This document shows positions 1 through 8,716 of a DNA stretch of 64,000 nt, in pieces. The stretch lies in the NCBI GenBank assembly GCA_030674185.1, contig CM060312.1:67861737-67925736 (forward strand), in the 5' to 3' direction. Below the pieces are notes generated by a model that did not search any database, was not told where the DNA came from, and worked only from the letters and a program-made list of their open reading frames with translations. Origin of the DNA: Monoplex corrugatus (lineage: Eukaryota; Mollusca; Gastropoda; Littorinimorpha; Ranellidae). The first letter of the stretch is position 1, and each line of letters begins with the position of its first letter. The translations under genes were made by a program, and so were the position numbers.

Positions 1-963
1 TTTGACAATTGTTAATGACAGTTTGCACAATGGTTGATAGTTTTGACAATTGTTAATGACAGTTTGCACAATGGTTGGTAGTTTTGACAATTGTTAATGA
101 GAGTTTGCACAATGGTAATTGAAACTTTGCACAATGGTTAATAATAGTTAATGACAATTTATACAGTGGTTATTCATAGTTTACATAATGGTTTATGAGT
201 GTTTACACAACTGTTAATGATAGTTTACAAATAGTTAATGATCATTTACACAAAGGTCAATGATAGTGTACACATTAGTTGATAATGATTTACACTATGG
301 TTGGTTAATGACAGTTTGCACAATGGTAAATGATTTCACACAATGTTGATAATAGTTTGCACAATAGTTAATGATAGTTTGCACAATGGGCAGTGATAGT
401 TTGTACAATGGTTCATAAGAAAGTTGCTCAATGGTTAATGATCACTTATACAACAGTCAGTGATAGTTTACACAATAGTTAGTGATACGTTACACAATAT
501 TCAATGGTAGTTTGCACAATAATTAATGGTACTTTATAAATGGCTAATGATAGTTTGCAATATGGTTAATGATAGTTTGCACAATAGATAATAATCAATT
601 ACACAATGATCAATTATAGTTTACACAAAAGATAGTGATGGTTTGCACAATGGATGATAGTTTACACAATAATTAATGATACTTCGTGCAGTGGTTAATG
701 ATAGTTTGCACAACAGTAAATGATAGTTTACACAAGGGTTAATGATAGTATGCACAATGGAGAATGATAGTTTAGACAATGGACAATACGTATTTAACAC
801 GAAAGTTAATAACAGTTTACACAACGGTTCATGATAATTTGCACAATGGTTAATGACAGTTTATACAATAGGCAGCGATAGTTTGCACAAATGTTAATGA
901 TAGTTGCACAATAGTTAAATTAATGATTGTTAGCACAGTAATTAACCTCACTTTTCACAACAG
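1..963. repeat. Degenerate ~21-22 bp minisatellite
   Basis: The stretch is a diverged tandem array whose unit resembles AATGATAGTTTGCACAATGG, with frequent substitutions and small indels. About 45 units fit. Short ORFs inside it are by-products of the periodicity. It begins before the window and stops where the last exon of the minus-strand helicase-like gene ends; the stop codon of that gene lies at the array edge. Confidence 0.9.
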
Positions 964-1310
964 TTAATTATTGTTCATTTTATCAATCCATATCAACTGG
1001 GAAATGCACCGAGACATGGCTCCAATCCTGCTATACGCAATGGAGCCCATGCCCACTACAATTCTTCGCTCCAGACCAGTTATACACCCGACGGTGGACA
1101 CTGCCACAGCATTCACACGGGCTAGAGCGACGTCACAGAAGACGTCATCATCACTTTCTGACGTCAGCACAATGACGGGGATCCCCTCCTGACGTAACAC
1201 CCGCACTATCGGTATAGCTGGTTGCGTCACTTCTCCCTGCTCGTTCTTCACCTCGTCCCATGGTTCGAAGCAGACAACCAGGACGTCTAGGTACTGTAGG
1301 CCCTCTGCCC
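964..1310 (-). CDS. Last exon of SF1 helicase-like gene (motifs V/VI)
   Basis: This exon encodes the C-terminal 114 residues of a superfamily-1 helicase-like protein and ends in a TAA at 964-966. Visible are a hydrophobic strand (LQYLDVLVVC), a motif V-like block (VSTVGCITGLERRIVVGM) and a motif VI-like block (MSRCISQLIWI), corresponding to the GLE and TRA...L blocks of UvrD-like helicases. The minus-strand acceptor is the AG of CCACTGATAG at 1311-1312. The exon opens with two bases that complete a Gly codon begun by the single G at the end of the exon at 5269-5382. The reading frame is open throughout. The protein ends abruptly in Lys-Met-Asn-Asn-Asn at the minisatellite, so the natural C-terminus may have been altered. 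Upstream Walker motifs are not in this exon. Helicase assignment is from motifs by eye; activity is untested. Confidence 0.72.
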
Positions 1311-1388
1311 CTATCAGTGGACAAGACCGGTGGTTATGAAGACAGCAAGGGTCAGGTTTCGAAAGAGGAAACGACTTAACAGACCAGT

Positions 1389-1620
1389 CAGTGTGGCCAA
1401 ATGGTCAGCACACCAGACTCATGACTGGGAGCTGTGGGTTCGAATCCCATCAGGCCAGGTCATAGTGAGATTTTTGTGTGTGCCTTTGGCTGGCTCCTAG
1501 CCAGAATTGAGCGTGCTGTGGGCCCACTGACTGTGAAAACTGAATTGTGATGAACGAACTATGATTGGGAGTAGTGACTGCATTGTGTTAAGTTGGGCTG
1601 GAGGTTTGGGAGTTTATTGA
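1389..1620 (+). repeat. tRNA-derived SINE
   Basis: The head at about 1389-1462 has a box A-like TGGCCAAATGG and a box B GGTTCGAATCC at 1437-1447, spaced as in a tRNA. It runs into a non-tRNA body and has no convincing acceptor stem, so it is a SINE rather than a tRNA gene. The 3' limit is uncertain. Confidence 0.65.
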
Positions 1621-1920
1621 ATTGTGGGTATTATCAGATGGGCTGTGTCTAGAGCGTCATGCCTGGCCATTCTCGCAGCTATTTGAACACCCTTGTGGTT
1701 GTAGTAAAGCAACATTGCAAGCTTCTGACTGCTGACTGTCGAGACTATAGTAAGGGGAAAAGAGCTGGCAGGTATGTGAACTGGCTGCGGGATGGGCTGC
1801 CCAATAGAATGACGAAAGCTCAAAATGAGGCAAGAGAAGGCTGATCCAGTCTCTATTTGTCGGGTTGCTGAGCTGGACTTGGTTGATGCACATTGTGTGG
1901 CTATGTCCCAGGGTTTGTCG
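1621..1920. other. Intronic sequence, nothing recognised
   Basis: This lies in the 4-kb last intron of the minus-strand helicase-like gene. ORFs occur on both strands here but none shows a recognisable domain or consistent splice sites. Confidence 0.4.
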
Positions 1921-2125
1921 TCTCCCCACCTTGCCATTCGGTTTGTGGGCAAGGTGGCTGGTGACTGGGTCCGATTGGGTCATGCAACGCATCGACAGCC
2001 TCCTTTGCTTGATGAAATGGCTATCGTGTGCTGTCGGGAACTTGGGAGGTGATTGTCCTGAGAGTGGTGAGGCATTGGTGCTCTCATCCACCACCTTTGG
2101 GTGCTTGCTTCCAGAAGAATTAAAT
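1921..2125 (+). repeat. Interspersed repeat G, copy 1
   Basis: About 200 bp is clearly similar, in the same orientation, to 57505-57715. Both share the blocks TTTGCCTGATGAAATGGCT (with one base difference) and CTTGGGAGGTGATTGTC. No coding capacity or end structure was recognised, so the class is unknown. Confidence 0.65.
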
Positions 2126-2216
2126 GTTGGCTGCATATGTGTTCTCATGGTGTTGTCTACAATTCTTGCTCTGTCAACTACCTACCTAGATTGAAAAGTG
2201 TGTCAGTACCCTCTGA

Positions 2217-2475
2217 AGTCAGAAAAAAAATTACTTGTTCAGGTTTTGTTAACCATTTGACTCCCACACTCTATCCACCAACTGTAAAAATTTAACCTTA
2301 TGAGTCCCTCCCAGGATGCTGGTGGACAGGGTGCGGGAATCAAAGGGCTAAGCAGAGTTCACTGGGGAGAGTGAGGTGTACTGACATATTTGTCACTGCC
2401 TGGAGTGAAAAGTGTGTCAGCACCACCTATTCTTTCCAGATTAACAAAACCTGATCAGATAATTTATTTTTCTGA
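2217..2475. mobile_element. Inverted-repeat element with a nested TTAA MITE
   Basis: Two arms of about 33 bp, at 2217-2250 and 2440-2475, are inverted copies containing CAGGTTTTGTTAA. Between them, at 2249-2351, is a copy of the TTAACCCTTTGACTCC palindromic MITE that recurs near 37.2, 45.6, 48.9, 58.0 and 63.9 kb. This copy starts at the TTAA junction of the left arm, suggesting insertion into an older inverted-repeat element. Confidence 0.6.
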
Positions 2476-2867
2476 CCTAAGATTTTTTTGGTCTCATTCT
2501 CAAAAAGAGAAAGAATGTTTTGAGGGCTCAGCGTGGATCTTTGTATCACAAATTCATTTAAAAAACATACTTCCACTCTGCACTGAAACCAGACTGTATC
2601 CATCATAGATCCACCCAGTAAAGATGGAAATGTGGGTATCACTGAAGCCCAGCAACCTACAGCTATAAAATTTCAATCCCCTGACTGCGTCCCTCGTATG
2701 GTGGGCGTATCATATCTAGAGAACTTGTATCCTCAGAAAAGCTGTATTCCTTAACTGTGTCCTTTGTGTAGAAGGCCTGGCAACCCCAGAAAACCTGAAT
2801 CCCATAGAGAAATTGAATCTCATGACAGTACATCTTCAGGTAGAATAGCTAGTCATGATCGTGTGAG

Positions 2868-2975
2868 AGTCTCTCTGTCTCTCTCTCTATCTCTCTCTGT
2901 GTGTCTCTCTCTCTTTCTGTCTGTTAGTCTGTCTCTGTCTCCCTCTGTCTGTCTGTCTGTCTCTGTGTATGTTGT
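2868..2975. repeat. (TC)n/(TCTG)n microsatellite
   Basis: The sequence is a run of TC and TCTG units with a few interruptions. Confidence 0.9.
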
Positions 2976-3119
2976 GTGCCTGAAGAAGGGAAGTTTTGCA
3001 GAATCGTTGTGTTTGGAGGTGAGGTTGTGAACTGCATCATTCTTTGAGAACTTTAAAATCGTTTGTTCTCTTGAGATAAAGGATTTTATAAAGACTTGCT
3101 CTTAGTTGTTGTACACACA

Positions 3120-4297
3120 GAACATGCCCTTGTGAATGTGAGCGAGGCATGAATGTTAGTAAAAGCGAGCTCGTGACACTGAGACCAACCCGCCTTGGAA
3201 TCACTTTTGACAAAAGGCAGAACCAGGAGCTACATATGGCAAGAGCAGAAGCTACCACCAGGTCCAAGCTGGCAATCCTCAGAAAATTGGCAGGCACTAC
3301 ATAGGGAGCAAACGAGTAGATAGTGAAAATCAGGTCCTACCTCGAGCATGGCTCCACTTTGTGGTCGATCTCAGCCAAGACCAGCCCGCAGATTCTGTTC
3401 ACGACAAAGTACAGAACTAGGCCCTCAGACTTATCATTGATGTAATGAGCTTTACGCCTGTCCAAAAAAAAAAAAAAACAACAAGAAAAAAACAAAAACG
3501 AAGACACTTACAGGCATCCAGCCTTTAAAACCAGAGAAGAGAAACTGAGATATAATCCTGGCTCAGAAATTTAGGAGTTTGACAAATCCATCCCATAAAC
3601 AGAAGTTGAATGGTCTCAACAAAAATCACTGAAACGAAGAATCTTTGTCCATAAGAGTGAGAGGCTGTTATGGCAACATCAGCATGCCCTGGCAAAGAGA
3701 CAGTTTCAAATTTCTCTTGCAGCTGCAAGAACCATGGACACCAGAACAGGTAAACATTGAAATCTGCACTTACGTCCCCAATGTCACCTCGGTGGAAGTG
3801 CAAGATGACACAGCACGCCATGCTCTCATTCTGGCCATGACAGAAGAGCGTTACCAACAGGAGGCATGGATACATGTATACACTGATGGAGCAGCCACCA
3901 ATGCTGTGACCAACAGGGGAGCCAGAATCCTCATCAAATTCCCCAGGGACTCAAACAATGGCAGTGATCCTATGGGCAAACACTGCACCAACTACTGTAC
4001 AGAAACAGTGGTATGCATGTCACGTAAGCAGCATGGTTCAACATACATACAATACACGTTATCAGAGGTCTTCCTCTCACAAGCCCTCTTTATTCTCCAG
4101 GCCATGGAGAATGACAACCCCCCCCCCCCCCACCTGACCAACACCACTAACGATGTCCAAACAAACGGATATGTTGTCCTCCAGTATTCTCCATTCACTG
4201 TGAGATACCAGGAAATAATGGTAGATGAACTACTAAAACCAGAAGCCCAGATATATCAACCAGGATTAGCTGCAGCGAGAAGAGAAGCACGTGATTT
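3120..4297 (+). pseudogene. Decayed non-LTR retrotransposon (RT end plus RNase H)
   Basis: Translated pieces match the end of a LINE reverse transcriptase (LGITFDKRQ, then LAILRKLAG) and, about 700 bp later, an RNase H start (WIHVYTDGAATNAV, then GKHCTNY). Stops, frameshifts and an (A)n-rich insertion near 3465-3500 separate them. The 232-codon ORF at 3645-4343 covers the RNase H part but runs into the following SINE, so it is not a real gene. A relative of this element lies at 49100-50050, where the preceding RT portion is kept. The element sits in the last intron of the minus-strand helicase-like gene. Confidence 0.7.
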
Positions 4298-5165
4298 TTT
4301 TCGTTTTCAGTTTCTCAAGATGATGTCTCCGCGCTCGGAATGAATTCCGTATGCACTAACGTCACAGGTGCCATGTGCTGGAGGAGATCCAGAATGATCA
4401 CGGCACAAGCCTTATGGGGCAGACCTACCCAGATTTAGGTATCAAGATTGTGATGTTCAGTGTTTCAGTTCTAATTAACCAATCACCATATTTGGCAAGA
4501 AGATACCTCAGACAGTATTCTTTGAATTGAATATCTTTGTTGGGGTCTGTGAGTTGTGAAAAGTTGACAAAAATTAATTAATTAAAAAATGCAATTTTTT
4601 CGCGAGATTGTATACATCAGACATAATATGTTCAAAAGTTTTCATCCGATTTCCTTGATATTTGGCACACTTATAGCAGGAACAGGTACAGGTAGTTAAA
4701 TCTTGCAGTTCTGCTTGAAAGAAACATTTTTAACAAAAGTTGTATTATAATTTTTTATTAAAATTATTCTAAAAATTGGTGTGATGATTGTACAGAAAAT
4801 AATGATAGTAGAGCTAAGATTTTACTACATGCCATACATACTATACAGATGCGGTTGCTCACTAAATATCAAATTCCTACCGTGAATATATGTGTAGTTA
4901 TAAATGTCACAATATGTACTATATTTTTTCATTTTCGCGAGAACATTTTTCAAATAATTAATTTTTGTCAGCTTTTCATAACTCACAGACCCTAACAAAG
5001 ATATTCAATCCAAAGAATAATGTCTGAGGTATCTTCTTGCCAAATATCATGGTGATTGGTTAATTAGAACTGAAACACTGAACATCACAATCTTGGTACC
5101 CAAATCTGGGTAGGTCTGCCCCCTTAAGCCTGCACATAAATCCACGAGCTGGCCAGGTCCTGATA
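4298..5165 (+). repeat. SINE E copy, split by a DNA element
   Basis: The SINE starts around TTTCAGTTTCTCAAGATGA and continues through CCGTATGCACTAACGTCACA. It is interrupted at 4415 and resumes at 5123 with AAGCCTGCACATAAA. Other copies are at 23489-23650 (+) and 40020-40225 (-), and they lack the insertion, which dates the insertion after the SINE. Confidence 0.75.
4415..5122. mobile_element. Non-autonomous DNA transposon with long terminal inverted repeats
   Basis: The ends are inverted copies of about 170-180 bp beginning GGGGCAGACCTACCCAGAT. The arms share long blocks such as CAAGATTGTGATGTTCAGTG. The middle is AT-rich and non-coding. The element is flanked by a 4-bp direct repeat, CTTA, at 4411-4414 and 5123-5126. 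It lies inside SINE E, giving an empty-site comparison with the other SINE E copies. No transposase is visible, so the superfamily is not assigned. Confidence 0.8.
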
Positions 5166-5268
5166 CAAATATGTGATATGATATAGAATCACGCAAAGAA
5201 TGGTCAAAAGGCGATCAATCCATCGAGAACAAACTTACGTTTTAAAAATACGCCTTACTGGAACTTAC

Positions 5269-5382
5269 CAGACACACCAACACCCAGCTTATTCAGCTGT
5301 TTGGCAATGACCTGTCCACACTGGTCACACTTCTCCGGACTCGGTGCGAATTCATGAAGTCCGCTGTGTTGACATCGTATAA
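5269..5382 (-). CDS. Internal exon of SF1 helicase-like gene, CxxC motif
   Basis: This 114-bp exon lies between a good minus-strand acceptor (ATTGTTTTCTCAG) and a good donor (GTAAGT). The open frame carries a short cysteine motif (KCDQCGQ) after an upstream Cys and His pair (RCQHSGLHEF), suggesting a small zinc-binding insert. Phase is the strongest support: the first two bases complete a Val codon begun by the G that ends exon 6635-6873, and its last G joins the first two bases of exon 964-1310 to give Gly. The joined sequence reads through without a stop. The following 4-kb intron holds a LINE fragment, a SINE and two inverted-repeat elements. Confidence 0.7.
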
Positions 5383-5529
5383 CTGAGAAAACAATGATGA
5401 GAGTAATAACAGTCCCAAAAAACACAGCAGTAACAACCACATTAATGATGATGTTATTATGATTAAAATAATGATAGTAATCGTAATAGTAATGATTATA
5501 TCATGAAAATAATAACAACAGTATTAACA

Positions 5530-5834
5530 ACACGAAAATAGAATCAGAACGCGTATTTAATACAAGACAAGACACAAATGTTCGGCCAACTGGCGTTTGT
5601 CAAGCGTGAATGTACAATCACAAACAAACACCAAATACAAAATTATGAAAAAAAGACTTTCTCCTACTGGACGAAGCAGCAGGAAAGTTTCAGTCTTTTT
5701 TTCATAATTTTGTATTTGGTGTTTGTTTGTAATTGTGGTTGCACATTCATGCTTGACAAACGCCAGTGGGCCGAACATTTGAACCTGTCTTGTCTTGTTG
5801 TATTAAATACGCTTTCTGATTCTATTTTCGTGTT
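5530..5834. repeat. Large foldback (inverted repeat)
   Basis: Arms of roughly 130-145 bp, at 5530-5660 and 5691-5834, are near-perfect reverse complements separated by about 30 bp. Each contains GTTCGGCCAACTGG-like and CAAACACCAAATACAAAATT blocks. The phrase CTTGACAAACGCC...GGCCGAACA resembles the start of repeat A at 46545. It is intronic to the minus-strand gene. Confidence 0.85.
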
Positions 5835-5884
5835 TTTCTGGTTCCGGTTTGCTTGAACGCGGGTAGTCGCACTTGCATTGGATA

Positions 5885-6625
5885 AAGTATTAACAACAAC
5901 AACGACACTAACAATGACAACAATAAGAATAACAATAGCAACAGCAGCAGCAACAACAACAAAATAACAATGATATTAATAATATCACCACCACCACCAC
6001 AACAACAACAACAACAACAACTACTATTACTACAGCAACAACTGCTACTACTCCTACTAATAAATATAATGATGATGATAAGAAGTAGGAGGAAAAGAAG
6101 AGGAAGAAATGAAGAAGAAGAAGAATGATACTACTACTACTACAACTACTCCTACAATTACTACTATTTCTGCTCCTGCTACTACTACTAACAATAACAA
6201 TAAAAACAATAACAACAAGAACGAAAACAATTTTAATAATAATAATAACAACAATAATAATGATAACAATAATAATAGTAATAACAACAATAATAACAAC
6301 AATAATAATATGTATATATATATTATCCTTAAATGATAAATCATGATCATGATAGTAAATCATAATATGTATCATGTTGACGATGATGTTGATGCTGCAA
6401 TAATAATAATGATGATGATAATGATAACAATGTGGAAGGTGATAACGTTGATTGTGATGATGCGATGATAATAAAAATCAATGACAGTAAAAAATAATAA
6501 CAATGATGATGACGACGACAATCACAATGATAAGAGTAGTAATACTGATAAAGATGATGGTGATAACAGTAATAATGACGATGATGATGACGACGACGAC
6601 AATAATAGTTATGACGACAATGATT
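5885..6625. repeat. Compound trinucleotide repeats (AAC, AAT, ACT, GAT)
   Basis: The stretch is a patchwork of AAC, AAT, ACT/CTA, GAA and GAT arrays. Poly-Asn, Asp and Val ORFs on both strands are artefacts. It ends about 10 bp before the splice donor of the minus-strand exon at 6635. Confidence 0.9.
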
Positions 6626-6634
6626 TCGACCAAC

Positions 6635-6873
6635 CTGAAGGTCCATCAGTAGCGTCAGGTGTGACATTGGCACTGTAAGGAAGAACTTGGCGGTACTTTT
6701 CAATCGCATCTGACACGTGGACTTGTCTTTGGACAACAGGTGGACATCGGAGTGGAATGGTCACACGCTGCTCCCTCATCCATGTTGGTCTCATGCTCAG
6801 CCTGGACGTGCCAGCACACCACACGGACAACATGGGAACTTGTGTCTTTAGCTGTTCCAGAAAGGGAGACATC
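6635..6873 (-). CDS. Internal exon of SF1 helicase-like gene
   Basis: The exon encodes 79 complete codons with no stop. Recognisable blocks include VPMLSVWCAG and EQRVTIPLRCPPVVQRQV, followed by ATDGPS. I read the LRCPP block as the region around motif IV of SF1 helicases, where a conserved Arg follows a beta strand. The minus-strand acceptor is CCCCATTCCACAG and the donor is CAG|GTTGGT, which is weaker than average. The closing single G fits the two-base opening of exon 5269-5382. The 5' side abuts (CAA)n and (CA)n arrays, and I found no earlier exon upstream. The Walker A and B exons are therefore either far away, lost, or not recognisable to me. Confidence 0.65.
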
Positions 6874-6915
6874 CTGTGGAATGGGGACACATCACTGTGC
6901 ATTTATAACATTATC

Positions 6916-6918
6916 TCT

Positions 6919-6958
<40 letters not shown>

Positions 6959-7124
6959 ACACAGCAAAAGCAACAACAACAACACCTACTACTACTGCTG
7001 CTGCTGCTGCTTCTACTACTGAAACGCGATTATCATAAACATCCATTCTTTGCATGGCGCTATTCTGCAAACATATAGACTTGCTGAGCGTTACAGATGT
7101 ATATTACACAGAGTGTAACATCCT

Positions 7125-7158
<34 letters not shown>

Positions 7159-7251
7159 CACACGCAGACAGACACACAGACACACACACAGACACATACA
7201 GACACACATACAGACAGACACACAGGTACACACACAGACAGACACCACACA

Positions 7252-7292
<41 letters not shown>

Positions 7293-7331
7293 ACACACAC
7301 ACACACACACACCACACACACACACACACAC
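6916..7331. repeat. (CAA)n and (CA)n microsatellites
   Basis: A CAA array at 6916-6960 is followed by CTA/CTG triplets to about 7020. A long CA/CAGA array occupies 7119-7331. A roughly 100-bp stretch between them shows nothing recognisable. Confidence 0.9.
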
Positions 7332-7771
7332 TGGGACAAAAAGAAAGGGAGGGAGGGAGGGAGAAACGAGAAGAAAAAGATGAAGAACGAGAATGAGAAA
7401 GAGAAGAAGATGGAGGAGAAAAGGAAGAGGGTAAAGATTGAGGAGGAGGAGGAAAAGGGAAAGGGGAAGAAAATGATTAAGAATGAGAAGAGAAGAAGAA
7501 GAAGAAGAAGAAGAAGAAGAAGAAGAAGAAGAAGAAGAAGAAGAAGAAGAAGAAGAAGAAGAAGAAGAAGAGAAGAAAAAGAAGAAGAAGAAGAAGAAGA
7601 AGAAGAAGAAGAAGAAGAACGAAATGAAGGAAAAGGAAATGGAGATACAGAAGAACAAGAAGAAGAAGAAGAAGGAGAAGGAGGAGGAGAAGAAGGAGGA
7701 GGAGAAGAAGAAGAAAAAGGAAGAGGGTAAGAAGATGAGAAATAGTGGTAGTAGTAGTAGTAGTAGTAGTT
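7332..7771. repeat. Polypurine (GAA/GGA)n tract and (AGT)n
   Basis: The plus strand is almost entirely purine from about 7340 to 7745, mainly GAA and GGA, then (AGT)n up to the start of the CR1-like LINE fragment. Long Glu/Lys/Arg ORFs here are artefacts. Confidence 0.9.
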
Positions 7772-8469
7772 GCTACTATCATCTCCATCGTATAAGCCTG
7801 ATCAGGAAGTATCTCTCTGTCGAAACAACTGCTAAACTCGTTCTCTCCTTCATAATGTCTGGCATTGACTATTGCAATTCACTCCTGTCTGGTCTTCCTT
7901 CCTCCACCATTCACATCCTACAGCGCATTCAAAACAATGCTGTACGCCTTGTACTCAAAAAGAAAAAAGCTGACCACATATCTCCTCTCCTGGCACAACT
8001 TCACTGGCTCCCTGTATCAAAGCGCATACAGTACAAACTAGACACCATGTGCTACAAAAGCCTCAATAACGCAGCCCCCAATTACCTGTCAAGCCTACTT
8101 GAGATCTATGTTCCCTCACGTACCCTCCGCTCTGCCTCCGATCCTCTGACTTTTCGCTTTTCACGCACTAAGCTCAATACCTATGGTCCACGAGCCTTCT
8201 CTGTTTCTGGTCCACTCTCCTGGAACAAACTTCCTCTCTCAGTCCGTCAGCAACCTACTTTTGTCTCTTTCAAGTCCGCTCTCAAAACTCACCTTTTCTC
8301 CTCTGCATAAAATCCTAACCTCACTCAACCCCCCCCCCCCCCCCCCCTCTGCAGCCTGTCTCCGCTCGGAGGGGAATCACATTGTTATAATATATAATTG
8401 TATATGATATGCTCTCTATAATTTTCCATTGCTTTTATTGCTTTTATTCTTTCTCCCCATTTATAGCCA

Positions 8470-8519
<50 letters not shown>

Positions 8520-8645
8520 CGTGTGTGTGCGTGCGTACGTGCGTGCGTGCGTGCGTGCGTGCGTGTGTGTCTGTTTCAGCGCTTAGATTTGATTTTATCA
8601 AGATTTTGCGCTATATAAATATTGTAATTATTATTATTATAATAG
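7772..8645 (+). mobile_element. 5'-truncated CR1/L2-like LINE, 3' end (copy 1)
   Basis: The end of a reverse-transcriptase ORF is readable up to a TAA near 8310. Motifs include SLIRKYLSVETTAKLVLS, ADHISPLLAQLHWLPV and LSWNKLPLSVRQ. The 3' UTR contains poly-C, GCAGCCTGTCTCCGCTCGGA, a (TG)n array at about 8470-8570, TTCAGCGCTTAGATTTGATT, and an (ATT)n tail at about 8627-8640. The same 3' UTR recurs inverted at 34974-35286 and in part at 22380-22672. Confidence 0.85.
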
Positions 8646-8683
8646 TAGTAGTAGTAGAAGTAGTAGTAAAAGTAGTAGAAGTA

Positions 8684-8716
<33 letters not shown>

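Noticed and set aside
1..963. Telomeric or centromeric satellite
   Set aside because: The unit is not TTAGGG-like and the array is diverged and short within the window; it could be larger outside, which cannot be seen.
1389..1462. tRNA gene (also 47832-47893, 39567-39640, 40310-40385)
   Set aside because: Box A and B are present but acceptor stems do not pair and the sequence continues into SINE bodies.
2427..2642. Small ORFs at 2.4-2.6 kb on both strands
   Set aside because: No domain, start context or splice pattern; part lies in an inverted-repeat element.
3645..4343. 232-codon ORF as a host gene
   Set aside because: It contains a LINE RNase H fragment and its end runs through the start of SINE E.
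7483..8310. 275-codon ORF as a fusion protein
   Set aside because: Its first half is GAA repeat and its second half is the end of a CR1-like LINE RT.
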